Positions 16,542-24,953 of a stretch of 64,000 nucleotides of DNA are shown one piece after another; within the stretch, counting starts at the first letter, position 1, and every line of letters starts with the position of its first letter. The notes below the pieces were generated by a model that was not told the DNA's origin, made no database searches, and saw nothing but the letters and a program-made list of their open reading frames with translations. The DNA comes from Desulfosarcina sp. BuS5 (GTDB lineage Bacteria; Desulfobacterota; Desulfobacteria; Desulfobacterales; BuS5), in NCBI RefSeq assembly GCF_028752835.1, contig NZ_CP087952.1, positions 3,346,501 to 3,410,500 of the forward strand. The letters run 5' to 3'. Both the position numbers and the translations under genes were made by a program.

Positions 16542-16968
16542 CGATGTTTTTCCAGTTGACAATATCCTTGTTTTCACCCTCGCCGTCGGCGGTCCCGTCG
16601 GCTCCGAAAGATATAATATCGTAATCGCCATTTTCTCCAGGTGATTGATACTCGTAAGGATTACTCCAGGGATCGAGGGGAACTTTTTTGGGAATATAAG
16701 GTCCGTCCCATTTTTCGGAATCGGCCGGTTTGGTCCTTAGTGCTTCAAGCCCCTCCTCGCTGGTGGGATAGCGGCCCATATCTAGCCGGAAGGTATCCAG
16801 CGCAGTTTCCAGGAGTGAGATCTGGGCCTTGGCGGCTTTTTGTTTCGATTTACCTACCTTGCCGAACATCTTTGGGCCGACCAGCGCGGCCAGAAGCCCG
16901 AGAATAACCATTACAATCAGAATCTCGATTAATGTAAAACCTTTTTTATTGTATAATACTTTTTGCAT
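16534..16968 (-). CDS. gspG: Type II secretion major pseudopilin GspG
   Basis: 144 residues. Prepilin site KKGFTLIEILIVMVILGLLA, the conserved GPKMFGKVGKSKQKAAKAQI helix continuation, and the calcium-loop region DPWSNPYEYQSPGENGDYDI with the GADG motif (SFGADGTADGEGENKDIVNW), all diagnostic. It polymerises into the pseudopilus that pushes substrates through GspD. A gap of about 800 bases holding two palindromes and a toxin-antitoxin pair separates it from gspF upstream, so it may be read from the TA promoter as well as from the operon start. Confidence 0.96.
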   Translation of the reverse strand: MQKVLYNKKGFTLIEILIVMVILGLLAALVGPKMFGKVGKSKQKAAKAQISLLETALDTFRLDMGRYPTSEEGLEALRTKPADSEKWDGPYIPKKVPLDPWSNPYEYQSPGENGDYDIISFGADGTADGEGENKDIVNWKNIDE

Positions 16969-17001
16969 ATATAACTCCTGAACTTTTTACGCTATAGAAA
17001 G

Positions 17002-17063
17002 GGTACGATGCATCGTGCCCTACGTAAACTCTCGTTCCCAGGCAGAGCCTGGGAACGAAGGTA
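17002..17063. repeat. Two adjacent palindromes (repeat families C and B)
   Basis: GGTACGATGCATCGTGCC (17002-17019) is a variant of the palindrome at 29174. It is followed by CGTTCCCAGGC / GCCTGGGAACG with a three-base loop (17033-17057), the same family as the hairpin at 9154. Both lie between yafQ and gspG. Confidence 0.7.
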
Positions 17064-17125
17064 AATATCATTATAAATTTCTATTAAATTTCCTTCTAAT
17101 TCATTCACCGTCTTACCTTGACTTT

Positions 17126-17398
17126 TTATTTCTGGAATAGGTCAGAGTGTGTTCCCGTACGTTCGAATATGACGCGGCCTTCCTCTTTCTTGTAAATCAG
17201 GAGCCAATCGGATTCAATGTGGCACTCTTTACGCCCTTGCCAGTTACCGATTAACTTATGGTCTCTATGAATAGGATCAAGGCTTTCTTCTTCGATCAAG
17301 AAGCGGATGATTAATTTAATTTTTTCAAGTTTTTTTCCTCGTTTCTGCATCCGTTTTACATCTTTATCAAACTGGCGAGTAAATACTGGAGCAGGCAT
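17126..17398 (-). CDS. yafQ: YafQ-type mRNA interferase toxin
   Basis: About 90 residues of the RelE/YafQ fold. Expected active-site positions are present: DHKLIGNW, CHIESDWLLIY and the terminal GTHSDLF with its catalytic His. The ribosome-dependent RNase cleaves mRNA in the A site. The start ATG at 17398 overlaps the antitoxin stop as TGATG, so the toxin is translated after DinJ; a TTG at 17401 is possible. It sits inside the gsp operon between F and G. Confidence 0.9.
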   Translation of the reverse strand: MPAPVFTRQFDKDVKRMQKRGKKLEKIKLIIRFLIEEESLDPIHRDHKLIGNWQGRKECHIESDWLLIYKKEEGRVIFERTGTHSDLFQK

Positions 17399-17658
17399 CA
17401 AATACCGAGTTTTCTAAACATGTCATCAGTGTCTTCGCAAAGAATCAGATCACGTCCAGCATCGGTGTTTGCAAATGTCCGGCGTGTGGTCTTATTGGGA
17501 ATTGCGACTTCAAAAGGAAGCCCACCCCGCAACTCGACCTGCTTATAGAAAAGTGTAATCGCTTGAGTTGTGGACAATCCAAGTCTGCGAAATATATACT
17601 CTGCCTTGTCTTTAAGCTCGGGTTGTATCCGTGCTCTTATGGTTGCTGTTTTGCTCAT
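17398..17658 (-). CDS. dinJ: DinJ/RelB-type antitoxin
   Basis: 86 residues with the ribbon-helix-helix N-terminus of the RelB/DinJ family (TATIRARIQPELKDKAEYIF, LGLSTTQAITLFYKQV) and the GLPFEV motif. Binds YafQ through its C-terminal half and represses its own promoter. GGAGGT five bases before the ATG. A TTGACA promoter lies just upstream. Confidence 0.92.
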   Translation of the reverse strand: MSKTATIRARIQPELKDKAEYIFRRLGLSTTQAITLFYKQVELRGGLPFEVAIPNKTTRRTFANTDAGRDLILCEDTDDMFRKLGI

Positions 17659-17680
17659 AATTCACCTCCATTTATACTTA

Positions 17681-17711
17681 ATAGTGTGGCACAAACGGGG
17701 TACTTTGTCAA
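17681..17711 (-). promoter_or_regulatory. Candidate promoter of dinJ-yafQ
   Basis: On the minus strand TTGACA (complement of 17706-17711) followed after 19 bases by CACTAT (complement of 17681-17686). The spacer is long, and TATTAA a few bases further on is an alternative -10. Position just before the antitoxin ribosome site supports it. Confidence 0.4.
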
Positions 17712-17786
17712 TAAACCTGTAATGCTCTGTACAGGAAAAAAAGGTTATCCCTTTGCATACGTTGACTCCGGGCGGTGATTCGTAAT

Positions 17787-19001
17787 TCAAAACGGCATAT
17801 CATTTACGCTGAAGATCGCCATAAGCATGGAGATCACGATAAAACCGATTGCCAGGCCCATGACAAGAATCATAGCCGGTTCCAGGAGGCTGATCAACCT
17901 TTGTACCATATTTCTGACTACGCCGTCATAATTATTCGCTATCTTGAGCAGAAGTTCATCGAGCCGGCCGGTCTCTTCCCCGACTGTTACCATCTGCACG
18001 GCCAGGGTTGGGAAAATATTGCTCTCTTTCAGCGGTTTGGATAACCTTTCTCCTTCTTTTACCTGCTCATAAATTTTATCCATGGAGCCTGCAATAAATC
18101 TGTTGCCGATAATATCTTTAACCAGCCTGAGGGCCTCAAGAATCGGCACTCCGCTTTTGATCAGGGTTCCTAGCGTTCTTGAAAACCTGGCCACTTCCAG
18201 GTCTTTGATGATTTTTCCTGCCATAGGCAGTTTAAAAAGAGTCGTATGAAAATTCAGCCTCCCTTCAGTGGTGTTGATATATCTTTTGAACAGGAAAAAG
18301 GCTGCGCCCAGGAGCAATATGATAAGCCACCAATATATCCTTAATATAGCGCTTAAACCAAGCAGCAGGGCTGCCGACGCAGGGATGGCCTGGCCCATAT
18401 CGGCAAAAATAACCGAAAACCTTGGTATTACAAAAGTGAGGAGGATAATCATGGAGATGCCGCCGACAAAAAACAGCAAAAGAGGATAGACCATCGCGGA
18501 TTTGATATAATCCAGCAGCTCCTGGGAATTTTTTAAAAACTCGGCCAGTTTTCCTAATATCAGTTCCAGCACGCCCCCTGCTTCTCCGGCTCTGACCATA
18601 TTAACATAAAGCGGAGAATAAATATCCGGATATTTTCCCAGGGCATCCGATAAATAACTTCCTCCCTGCACATTTTTCAGGATATCTTTGATAATACCCT
18701 GAAATTTTTTATTTTCTGTAATATCAACGAGTATTGCAAGACTTTTGTCTATCGGAAGCCCGGCATTCAATAGAGTGGAGATGTCCTGGGTAAAGTACAT
18801 TACGTCCTGACTGGAGACCCGGTTAAAGAGAGCCATAAAGCTGTTTATTTCGGCCTTGCCCTCTTCAAAATGTTTTATTCTTATGGGAATATATCCCAGT
18901 TTATGAAGACGTCCGACAAGATCCTTTTCGCTGCCGGCATCCATCGATCCTTCAATAATTTCTCCAGCGCTGTTTGTGGCCCGGTATGAATAAATAGGCA
19001 C
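17787..19001 (-). CDS. gspF: Type II secretion inner-membrane platform protein GspF
   Basis: 404 residues from a GTG at 19001, giving VPIYSYRATNSAGEIIEG as in the family, with AAGGAAG five bases upstream; a TTG at 19019 overlapping the gspE stop (TTGA) would add six residues. Two repeated cytoplasmic GspF domains (about 70-195 and 270-395) and three membrane segments are visible, with signatures LNAGLPIDKSLAIL and TLIKSGVPILEALRLV, VGEETGRLDELLLKIA. It anchors GspE and the pseudopilus base in the inner membrane. Confidence 0.95.
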   Translation of the reverse strand: MPIYSYRATNSAGEIIEGSMDAGSEKDLVGRLHKLGYIPIRIKHFEEGKAEINSFMALFNRVSSQDVMYFTQDISTLLNAGLPIDKSLAILVDITENKKFQGIIKDILKNVQGGSYLSDALGKYPDIYSPLYVNMVRAGEAGGVLELILGKLAEFLKNSQELLDYIKSAMVYPLLLFFVGGISMIILLTFVIPRFSVIFADMGQAIPASAALLLGLSAILRIYWWLIILLLGAAFFLFKRYINTTEGRLNFHTTLFKLPMAGKIIKDLEVARFSRTLGTLIKSGVPILEALRLVKDIIGNRFIAGSMDKIYEQVKEGERLSKPLKESNIFPTLAVQMVTVGEETGRLDELLLKIANNYDGVVRNMVQRLISLLEPAMILVMGLAIGFIVISMLMAIFSVNDMPF

Positions 19002-19015
19002 AATAGCTTCCTTTT

Positions 19016-20563
19016 TCAACTCTCTTTCAGGGTTGCCTTCAATACTTCGGGGATGGTGGTCAATCCGGCTTTCACTTTTTCCAGACCCTGTTTTCTAAGG
19101 GTTGTCATCCCTTTATCGATCGCTATCGCCCTGATTTTGTCCAGATTCGATTTTAACATGATCTCTTTCTTGATATCATCATCAACTGCCAGATATTCCA
19201 GGATCGCCACTCTCCCGATATAACCGGTATGCCGGCATTGCTCACATCCCCGGCCGCGGAAAAAAATAATATCATCGGCTTTGTTTTTATTGATCCCTAT
19301 CTCAGCCAGCATACTTTCCGCCGGATGATAGGCCTCTTTGCAATGGGGACAAATTCTCCTGACCAGTCTTTGGGCCAGAACGCCTGACAGGGCTGATGTA
19401 AGCAGGTAATTCTCGACCCCCATTTCGGCCATTCGTGCGATTGCGCCGGTGGCATCATTGGTATGCAGGGTGCTGAAAACAAGATGGCCGGTCAAAGCGG
19501 ACTGGATTGCGATTTCAGCGGTTTCAATATCCCTTATCTCCCCGATCAGGATAATGTCGGGATCCTGGCGCACAATAGACCTGAGACCGCTCGCAAAGGT
19601 TAAACCGATTTTTGGATTTATCTGGATCTGGTTTATCCCCTTAAGCTGATATTCGACAGGATCTTCAACGGTGATGATTTTTTTTTCAGCGGAATTCAAT
19701 TTTGAAAGCGAAGCATACAGGGTGGTGGTTTTTCCGCTGCCGGTAGGGCCGGTAACGAGGATGATGCCGTAAGGCTGTTCTATCAGCTTGTTGTAGCTGG
19801 TCAAGACAGCATCGGGAAAGCCGAGTTCCACAAAGTCGAGCACCAGCGACTCCCGGTCCAGGATTCTCATCACCAGGCTTTCACCAAAGAGCGTCGGCAC
19901 CGTCGATACCCGGAAGTCGATCTCCTTGCCCGCAATTCTAAGTTTGATTCTTCCGTCCTGGGGCAGACGTCTTTCCGCAATATTCATTTTGGCAATGATT
20001 TTAACCCTTGATATTATTGCAGCCTGAAGACGTTTGGGTGGAAACTCGGCGTCAAGCAGCACGCCGTCAATCCTGTATCTTATCTTGAAATCCTTTTCAA
20101 AGGGCTCAAAATGAATATCGCTGGCCATCATTTCCACGGCCCTGGTAATGATTTTGTTGACCAGTTTTATTATCGGAGCCTCGGAAGCCAGGTCCTTGAG
20201 ATGGTTGATATCCTCATCCATTGCAGAGAAATCTCCGCCATTAGTTTTGTCCATCTCTTCGATTATCTTTTCCACGGACTGGGCTCCGGCACCATACCCG
20301 GTTTCTATGGCCTCCAGGATCTCATCCTCCTGGCCGATAAAGATATCCAGCTCAAATCCAAAAGCTAGCTGGATGGCATCTATGGTGTAAAAATCATACG
20401 GATCGGCCATTACGATTCGCAATCTGTTATCTTTCAGCTCAAAAGGATAGAACCTGGACTGCTTCATGAACTCAACCGACAGGTTTTTATCCAGGATCGC
20501 CTGCTCTTTATGATAATCTTCCAGCGCCAGCCGCGGTATTTCTTTTTGCATGATTTCAGGCAT
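19016..20563 (-). CDS. gspE: Type II secretion ATPase GspE
   Basis: 515 residues. N1/N2-type N-terminal domain, then the ATPase with Walker A GPTGSGKTTTLYASL (about residue 270), Asp box, Walker B IILIGEIRD, and His box TLHTNDATGAI. The zinc-binding tetracysteine is intact: CPHC then CEQC about 40 residues later. It powers pseudopilus assembly at the cytoplasmic face. First gene of the operon on this strand; TTGACA occurs upstream at about 20632 but a matching -10 is weak. The protein begins a few dozen residues later than many GspE proteins. Confidence 0.96.
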   Translation of the reverse strand: MPEIMQKEIPRLALEDYHKEQAILDKNLSVEFMKQSRFYPFELKDNRLRIVMADPYDFYTIDAIQLAFGFELDIFIGQEDEILEAIETGYGAGAQSVEKIIEEMDKTNGGDFSAMDEDINHLKDLASEAPIIKLVNKIITRAVEMMASDIHFEPFEKDFKIRYRIDGVLLDAEFPPKRLQAAIISRVKIIAKMNIAERRLPQDGRIKLRIAGKEIDFRVSTVPTLFGESLVMRILDRESLVLDFVELGFPDAVLTSYNKLIEQPYGIILVTGPTGSGKTTTLYASLSKLNSAEKKIITVEDPVEYQLKGINQIQINPKIGLTFASGLRSIVRQDPDIILIGEIRDIETAEIAIQSALTGHLVFSTLHTNDATGAIARMAEMGVENYLLTSALSGVLAQRLVRRICPHCKEAYHPAESMLAEIGINKNKADDIIFFRGRGCEQCRHTGYIGRVAILEYLAVDDDIKKEIMLKSNLDKIRAIAIDKGMTTLRKQGLEKVKAGLTTIPEVLKATLKES

Positions 20564-20726
20564 ATGTTTTTTTGGAGCGACAAGTTTAAACTTGAGGTTT
20601 TTTTAATTTTTCTGCAAATTTACATGATTGTTGTCAAGGGTTATATTTATTATTTTGAATTTAAAGCGGTATAAGCTTTGTAAGTATCATAACGGCAACA
20701 ATTATGCCAATATGAATAATGGATTC
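20564..20726 (-). other. Leader of the gsp operon with an orphan C-terminal reading frame
   Basis: Holds a minus-strand frame ending GIIVAVMILTKLIPL and stop, running out of the IS boundary. It resembles a membrane-segment tail and may be the far side of the gene whose signal-peptide start lies at 22452 beyond the IS. A palindrome CAAGTTTAAACTTG is at about 20584-20597. No other gene is seen. Confidence 0.3.
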
Positions 20727-22396
20727 TAAAACTCCGATATAAGGATCGAAAAAAATTGCATTTTTTTAAAAAAAATTCAACATATTGATTTTGCACCGCG
20801 TTTTTTAATTTGCCATACAATGCTGTTCTCAGGCGCTCAGGAGGGCGTGAGTGCACAATCATATACAAACCAGGGAGGGGTATGCGTCAAATGAAAATTG
20901 TCCATAACTACTTGAAATTATTGAGGATTTGACGACCTCCCATTTGACATGCCCTCCGATTTGTACTTAATATTTTGCATGGCTTCGAGGGAACAATTAC
21001 AAGACACACTCTGTAAACGACTTTTTTGGCACACCGCAGAGCGGAATGACGGCAAGGTTGCAGACTACCTTTTTCATCGCCACGAAATGAACGTGGTCTA
21101 TGCCATGGATGAGGCTACCTTGTTTGATTCCTTCTTCAATTATCTGCAGGACATTATTGAAAATTTTTTCAATCGCTGCATTCAACAATTGGCCAAACAG
21201 GGACTTTTCCCGAAAATCATAAAAGGTTCCTGTGATTGCACTTTGTATGAAACCACCGCCAAGTTCGAGGGCTGTGGTAAAGTCAGTCTTAAACGCAAGG
21301 TCAAAGCCCGCGGCCGCCGGAACAATGGTGAACTCAAAGAGGTCAAAATTTCACTTTATGGCTGGAAGGTATGGGCCATTTATGAAATAGAAACCGGCAT
21401 ACCTCTGGCTATCAAGATCGATACTATTGAAAAACCGGACAATCGCCATGTCCTTGCAGTGTTAGAACAGGCCAAAACAAATGTAAAACCGTTCAGCATA
21501 ATTGACTCGCTGGTGCTCGACCGCGGATTCCTCGACGGGAAGGTTCTCTACGAAATTGATCTGCAGGGCATTGAGTTTGCTATTCCTTTGAAAAGAAATA
21601 TGGAAGCCGCCAAGGATGCTCGTCAGTTGGCGTTAGATCATGCCAGCCTTCCTCCTGTAACCCGTGAGATTTCAGTGCCTCGTGGTTACGGCAAAAAACG
21701 CTATATTGAAAAAGTACAAACCACTTTGATGGCAATACCTGACCTTATGACGTGTGACTGGTTCAACCCAAAAGGCTCCAAAGCCAATACTACTAAAAAA
21801 AACTATGAACCCATTCCTCTCAATGCAGTCGTTGTCAAAAAGTGGGACAACCAGGTTCCCCCGCCCGATAAGCAGGTCGTTTTCATAACCAACATCGACG
21901 TAAAAGATCCCTTCATAACTTTTGACCGCTATGACGACCGAAGCCTCATGGAAAATAGACTCTTCCGTGAGGTTAAACAAAACTGGCACTTTGAACACCC
22001 GCCTAAAAAAACAAAGGAAGGGGTTTATGTTCAAGCATATATGACCATGGCCATGAAAGCTCTCACTACTGCTTTCCTGAAATGGCAGCAAGATCAACTT
22101 AAATTGGAAGCCTTGGGCAAACCAGGGACCTGGCAGATGTACCGCCGAAAGCTTAAGGTCATCAATCGGAACAAATTGATTGTCTTTGCAGACGACTACT
22201 TTGGCATCTTCCCGTCACATGAAGTTTTCATGCTGGCAAATGTTTCTGTGCGCGATACGGAAAAAGAACTCAATATCACTCGAGACCAAATCTACGCCAA
22301 GTATACTGAACTGGTGCACGATAAAAAATCCTAAAAAAAAAACAAAATTTTTTGCAGCCAACATGTCTTCGCCATATTCCTTATATCGGAGTTTTA
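20727..22396 (+). mobile_element. Insertion sequence, DDE type, 1670 bp
   Basis: Nineteen-base perfect terminal inverted repeats TAAAACTCCGATATAAGGA (20727-20745 and complement at 22378-22396) enclose one transposase frame and a 220-base non-coding leader. Flanks do not show a target duplication. A decayed relative is at 2030. The transposase of this copy lacks an internal block of about 105 residues that the relative keeps, so it may itself be a deletion derivative. Confidence 0.85.
20949..22334 (+). CDS. IS transposase (IS4-superfamily-like), probable internal deletion
   Basis: 461 residues. Catalytic Asp in KGSCDCTLYE, second Asp in SLVLDRGFLDGK, and Glu in YDDRSLMENRLFREVK, close to the YREK pattern of IS4-like enzymes. 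The N-terminal region jumps from SFFNYLQ directly to IIENFFNRCIQQL; the copy at 2.0 kb has about 105 more residues between these points (FPFLEHLDP... VNTVAKYIVSI). The deletion is in frame. Start could be 20949 or the Met at 20979; neither has a good ribosome site. Exact IS family not assigned. Confidence 0.8.
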   Translation: MPSDLYLIFCMASREQLQDTLCKRLFWHTAERNDGKVADYLFHRHEMNVVYAMDEATLFDSFFNYLQDIIENFFNRCIQQLAKQGLFPKIIKGSCDCTLYETTAKFEGCGKVSLKRKVKARGRRNNGELKEVKISLYGWKVWAIYEIETGIPLAIKIDTIEKPDNRHVLAVLEQAKTNVKPFSIIDSLVLDRGFLDGKVLYEIDLQGIEFAIPLKRNMEAAKDARQLALDHASLPPVTREISVPRGYGKKRYIEKVQTTLMAIPDLMTCDWFNPKGSKANTTKKNYEPIPLNAVVVKKWDNQVPPPDKQVVFITNIDVKDPFITFDRYDDRSLMENRLFREVKQNWHFEHPPKKTKEGVYVQAYMTMAMKALTTAFLKWQQDQLKLEALGKPGTWQMYRRKLKVINRNKLIVFADDYFGIFPSHEVFMLANVSVRDTEKELNITRDQIYAKYTELVHDKKS

Positions 22397-22452
22397 AATA
22401 TGACGCAAAACAAAGGTAAATAAAAACAATGATATGTTATTCTTTTTTTCAT
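22397..22452 (-). pseudogene. Signal-peptide start of a gene cut by the IS
   Basis: ATG at 22452 preceded by GTGAGGG encodes KKRITYHCFYLPLFCVI, a basic start and a hydrophobic core like a signal peptide or membrane anchor, then runs into the right end of the IS. It follows the parvulin pseudogene by about 70 bases on the same strand, so it was probably the next gene of that operon. Its remainder is not found next to the other IS end except for a possible short tail at 20650-20700. Confidence 0.5.
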
Positions 22453-22651
22453 GATTTTTTTCCCTCACATTTCAAGGCCATTCCTGAGTTGAAATATAAT
22501 CGGGAAGGATTTGCCGGGTTTTTATAAACGTTCTTTATGAATTTGAATATCTGCTTCCTTCTTAAGCCTGGATGTCATTTCATTAAAGGCTTTTATTTCT
22601 TTTTTTCTCAAGAGTGTTCTTTTAATTTCTTTTTTAACTTTTTCAAGCGGT

Positions 22652-23109
22652 TGATAAGTATTCAAATACTGTAACGCTTTTTTTCGAGGTCCTTTTCAAG
22701 GTAGGATCTTTATCTTTTGTGAAATCAGTCGGTTAGAAAAATATTGTAACGATCAAATAAAATTTCATTTTTAGCCATAGAGCGCTAAAATGAAAAACAT
22801 AAGGCAGTTAATATTTATCCAATGAAATAAAATACTTAGGAGTAATTAATGCGGCTACAAAAAGAAAATGTCTCCAATTGGAGACAAAGTGCAAATCCTG
22901 TAAATTTAGCTTTTTCGAATTTTTTCGACAGATAACATGTTATTTTGATCGTTGCAAGTATAATTTCAAAAGCCGGGTAATGCGGCGGGATAAGCTGGGT
23001 ACTTTTTTAAATTTCAGCTGGATAAGCGGCGGGATAAAATCCAGCCAAGGCGTTACATTATTTTGTCATTGATTCGGGGGTAAGGCGTTACACTATTTGA
23101 ATCTTAGCA
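22652..23109. mobile_element. Second TG...CA mini-element, about 458 bp
   Basis: Inserted in the parvulin gene; the flanks share AGCGG (22646-22650 and 23110-23114; identity extends to nine bases, so the exact duplication length is ambiguous at 5-6). Outer termini TTCAAATACTGTAACG (about 22661) and CGTTACACTATTTGAA (about 23084) match those of the element at 2689; inner copies AAATATTGTAACG (about 22740) and CGTTACATTATTTTG (about 23051) repeat the same word. The centre holds a 16-base palindrome (22870-22885) and a doubtful 64-codon frame with four Cys in CKSCKF...CYFDRC, not recognised. Confidence 0.72.
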
Positions 23110-23441
23110 AGCGGTTTAAAATTCTGGGGTATTATTTTATCCACCCTGAGGATATGGAAACCAAACCTGGTTGTTACTATTTGACTGAATTTACCCGGTT
23201 CAAGTGTAAAGAGAATATCCTCTATCTCAGGCAGGGATTTACCCCTCTCAATAGTGCCCATTTGTCCCCCTTCAAGAGCCATGGGCAGATCTATGGAACG
23301 TTCCTTTGCAAGTTGCAATGAAATCAGCTCCATTTTTCAGATCTGCAAGAGTCTTTTCAGCCTCTTTTTTGGATCTTAGCAAAATATGCCGCGCCTCCAC
23401 TTTGGGCGGGATTTCAAAGTTATGACGATTTTTATTATAAT

Positions 23442-24953
23442 CTCAAGTTTTCGAAAAATAATAGTAGACAAAATTAACAAAACGTGTCAAAATAGTTTGG
23501 TTCATTTTTTTTCTCACATATACATCAAGGAGAACAAATGAAAATTCCATGTGCCAAACGGCTTGGTTTTGTTGTAAGTGGTCTCTCTTTTCTTCAACCC
23601 GCACTGACGAATGCCCAGATGTATGACTTTACCTTGGTTGCTACAGCATTAATATTAGGGTCACGTCTACATCTTACTGAAATTAGCTGTATGTTGCTGA
23701 AAGAGAAAGCAGTGAGCACACTTTCCTATCTTTTTTCGAATGCAAAAATTTGTACAGATGAATTGCAAATGCTCTATTTGCTTCAGACACTCAACACATA
23801 CAAAATTTCTCATGGCTATTTCATCATAGATGATACCATGAAACATCATACCAAATTTTGTAAATGGATTCATGGTGTTTTCATATTGTTCGATCATGCA
23901 CTTGGAACCAATTTAAAAGCAACTTGCATTGTTTTCCTCTATTATAGTGATGGGGCACTTATCAAATTCCCCATTGCTTTTCGAGTATATCACAAGGGAA
24001 CCGGTACTCTTATGCCTTGGCAACGCGGTAAACGGTGTGACTGCATAACCAAATATGATCTTGCAGTAGAAATGATGGAGTGGGCCATATTAAAAGGGTT
24101 TCCAAAGTGTATTGTTCTTGCCGACTCCTGGTTTGGAATATCGCCATTTATCAAGGAGCTTAATCGGCTTAATCTTGACTATGTGCTTGAGATAAAAGCT
24201 AATCTCAAGATAAGAGAATCATGCAAAGAACCAAAGTTAACTCCAAAGGGACGATTAGCAAAATATCAATACGATCTTGTTGGATTAGCAAAATATTTTG
24301 AAAAAATAACAACCTTTGTTCGTTGTGGATTTCCTGCCGACCCGGAAACAGGTCAAAAGGAAAAAGCACTTTACATAACCAAGGCTTCAACAGTTCGCTT
24401 GAATGCCATACCTGGCAAACATCGAATAGTTGAAAGTCACGACCCTGCCACTCAAACCATCAAGTATCTCCTCACCAATTGTCTCACCTGGGAAGCCACC
24501 AAAATCATTTCTGTTTATAGCCACCGCTGGGTTATTGAGGAGTTTTTCAAGAATGCAAAGCAGTTGTCCGATATGGAGGGAGCCACTATCAGGAGTGAAC
24601 AAGGCGCAACACTAGCGTTGTACCTGGTGTCCTGGATTGACTTCCTCCTCCATTTGGAGAATTACAAGCAATGCACTGTTGGAAAACTGCCAAAGGAACC
24701 ATTAACGATTCCTTCAATAGTTCGCCGAGCGCAAAACGAAAATTTGGAAGCGTTTGTCTTGCGAGTACAATCCAATGAGGATTTCGTTAACAAACTGGTT
24801 GAATTCAGCAGGGCTAACATGAACCGCAATCGTAAGAAATACAAAGAGTTAGTTGTTATTAATGGGGATGTTACTGCTCCTATAAAAAAGGCCGCATAGC
24901 AAAAAATATGCCAGATGTCAATTTTTACAGGAACTATTTTTCGAAAACTTGAG
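23442..24953 (+). mobile_element. Insertion sequence, 1512 bp, 6-bp target duplication
   Basis: Perfect 19-base inverted ends CTCAAGTTTTCGAAAAATA (23442-23460, complement 24935-24953), direct repeat TATAAT on both sides (23436-23441, 24954-24959), one complete transposase. It splits the parvulin gene; the two halves rejoin in frame when element and one TATAAT are removed. Looks recent. Confidence 0.92.
23538..24899 (+). CDS. DDE transposase with YREK motif (IS4/IS701 group)
   Basis: 453 residues, apparently intact. Catalytic residues: Asp in YFIIDDTMKHH, Asp in CIVLADSWFGIS, Glu in YSHRWVIEEFFKNAK, an exact Y-x2-R-x3-E-x6-K motif. AAGGAGAAC lies just before the ATG. C-terminal 70 residues are basic. 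Mobilises the surrounding 1512-bp element by cut and paste. Confidence 0.9.
   Translation: MKIPCAKRLGFVVSGLSFLQPALTNAQMYDFTLVATALILGSRLHLTEISCMLLKEKAVSTLSYLFSNAKICTDELQMLYLLQTLNTYKISHGYFIIDDTMKHHTKFCKWIHGVFILFDHALGTNLKATCIVFLYYSDGALIKFPIAFRVYHKGTGTLMPWQRGKRCDCITKYDLAVEMMEWAILKGFPKCIVLADSWFGISPFIKELNRLNLDYVLEIKANLKIRESCKEPKLTPKGRLAKYQYDLVGLAKYFEKITTFVRCGFPADPETGQKEKALYITKASTVRLNAIPGKHRIVESHDPATQTIKYLLTNCLTWEATKIISVYSHRWVIEEFFKNAKQLSDMEGATIRSEQGATLALYLVSWIDFLLHLENYKQCTVGKLPKEPLTIPSIVRRAQNENLEAFVLRVQSNEDFVNKLVEFSRANMNRNRKKYKELVVINGDVTAPIKKAA

Noticed and set aside
20727-22396. Target duplication for the 1670-bp IS
   Set aside because: Flanks GGATTC and AATATG do not match, and the decayed copy gives no second test.
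22878-23072. 64-codon frame in the second mini-element as a transposon protein
   Set aside because: Start is a TTG inside a palindrome, no known domain, and its tail is terminal repeat sequence; likely chance.
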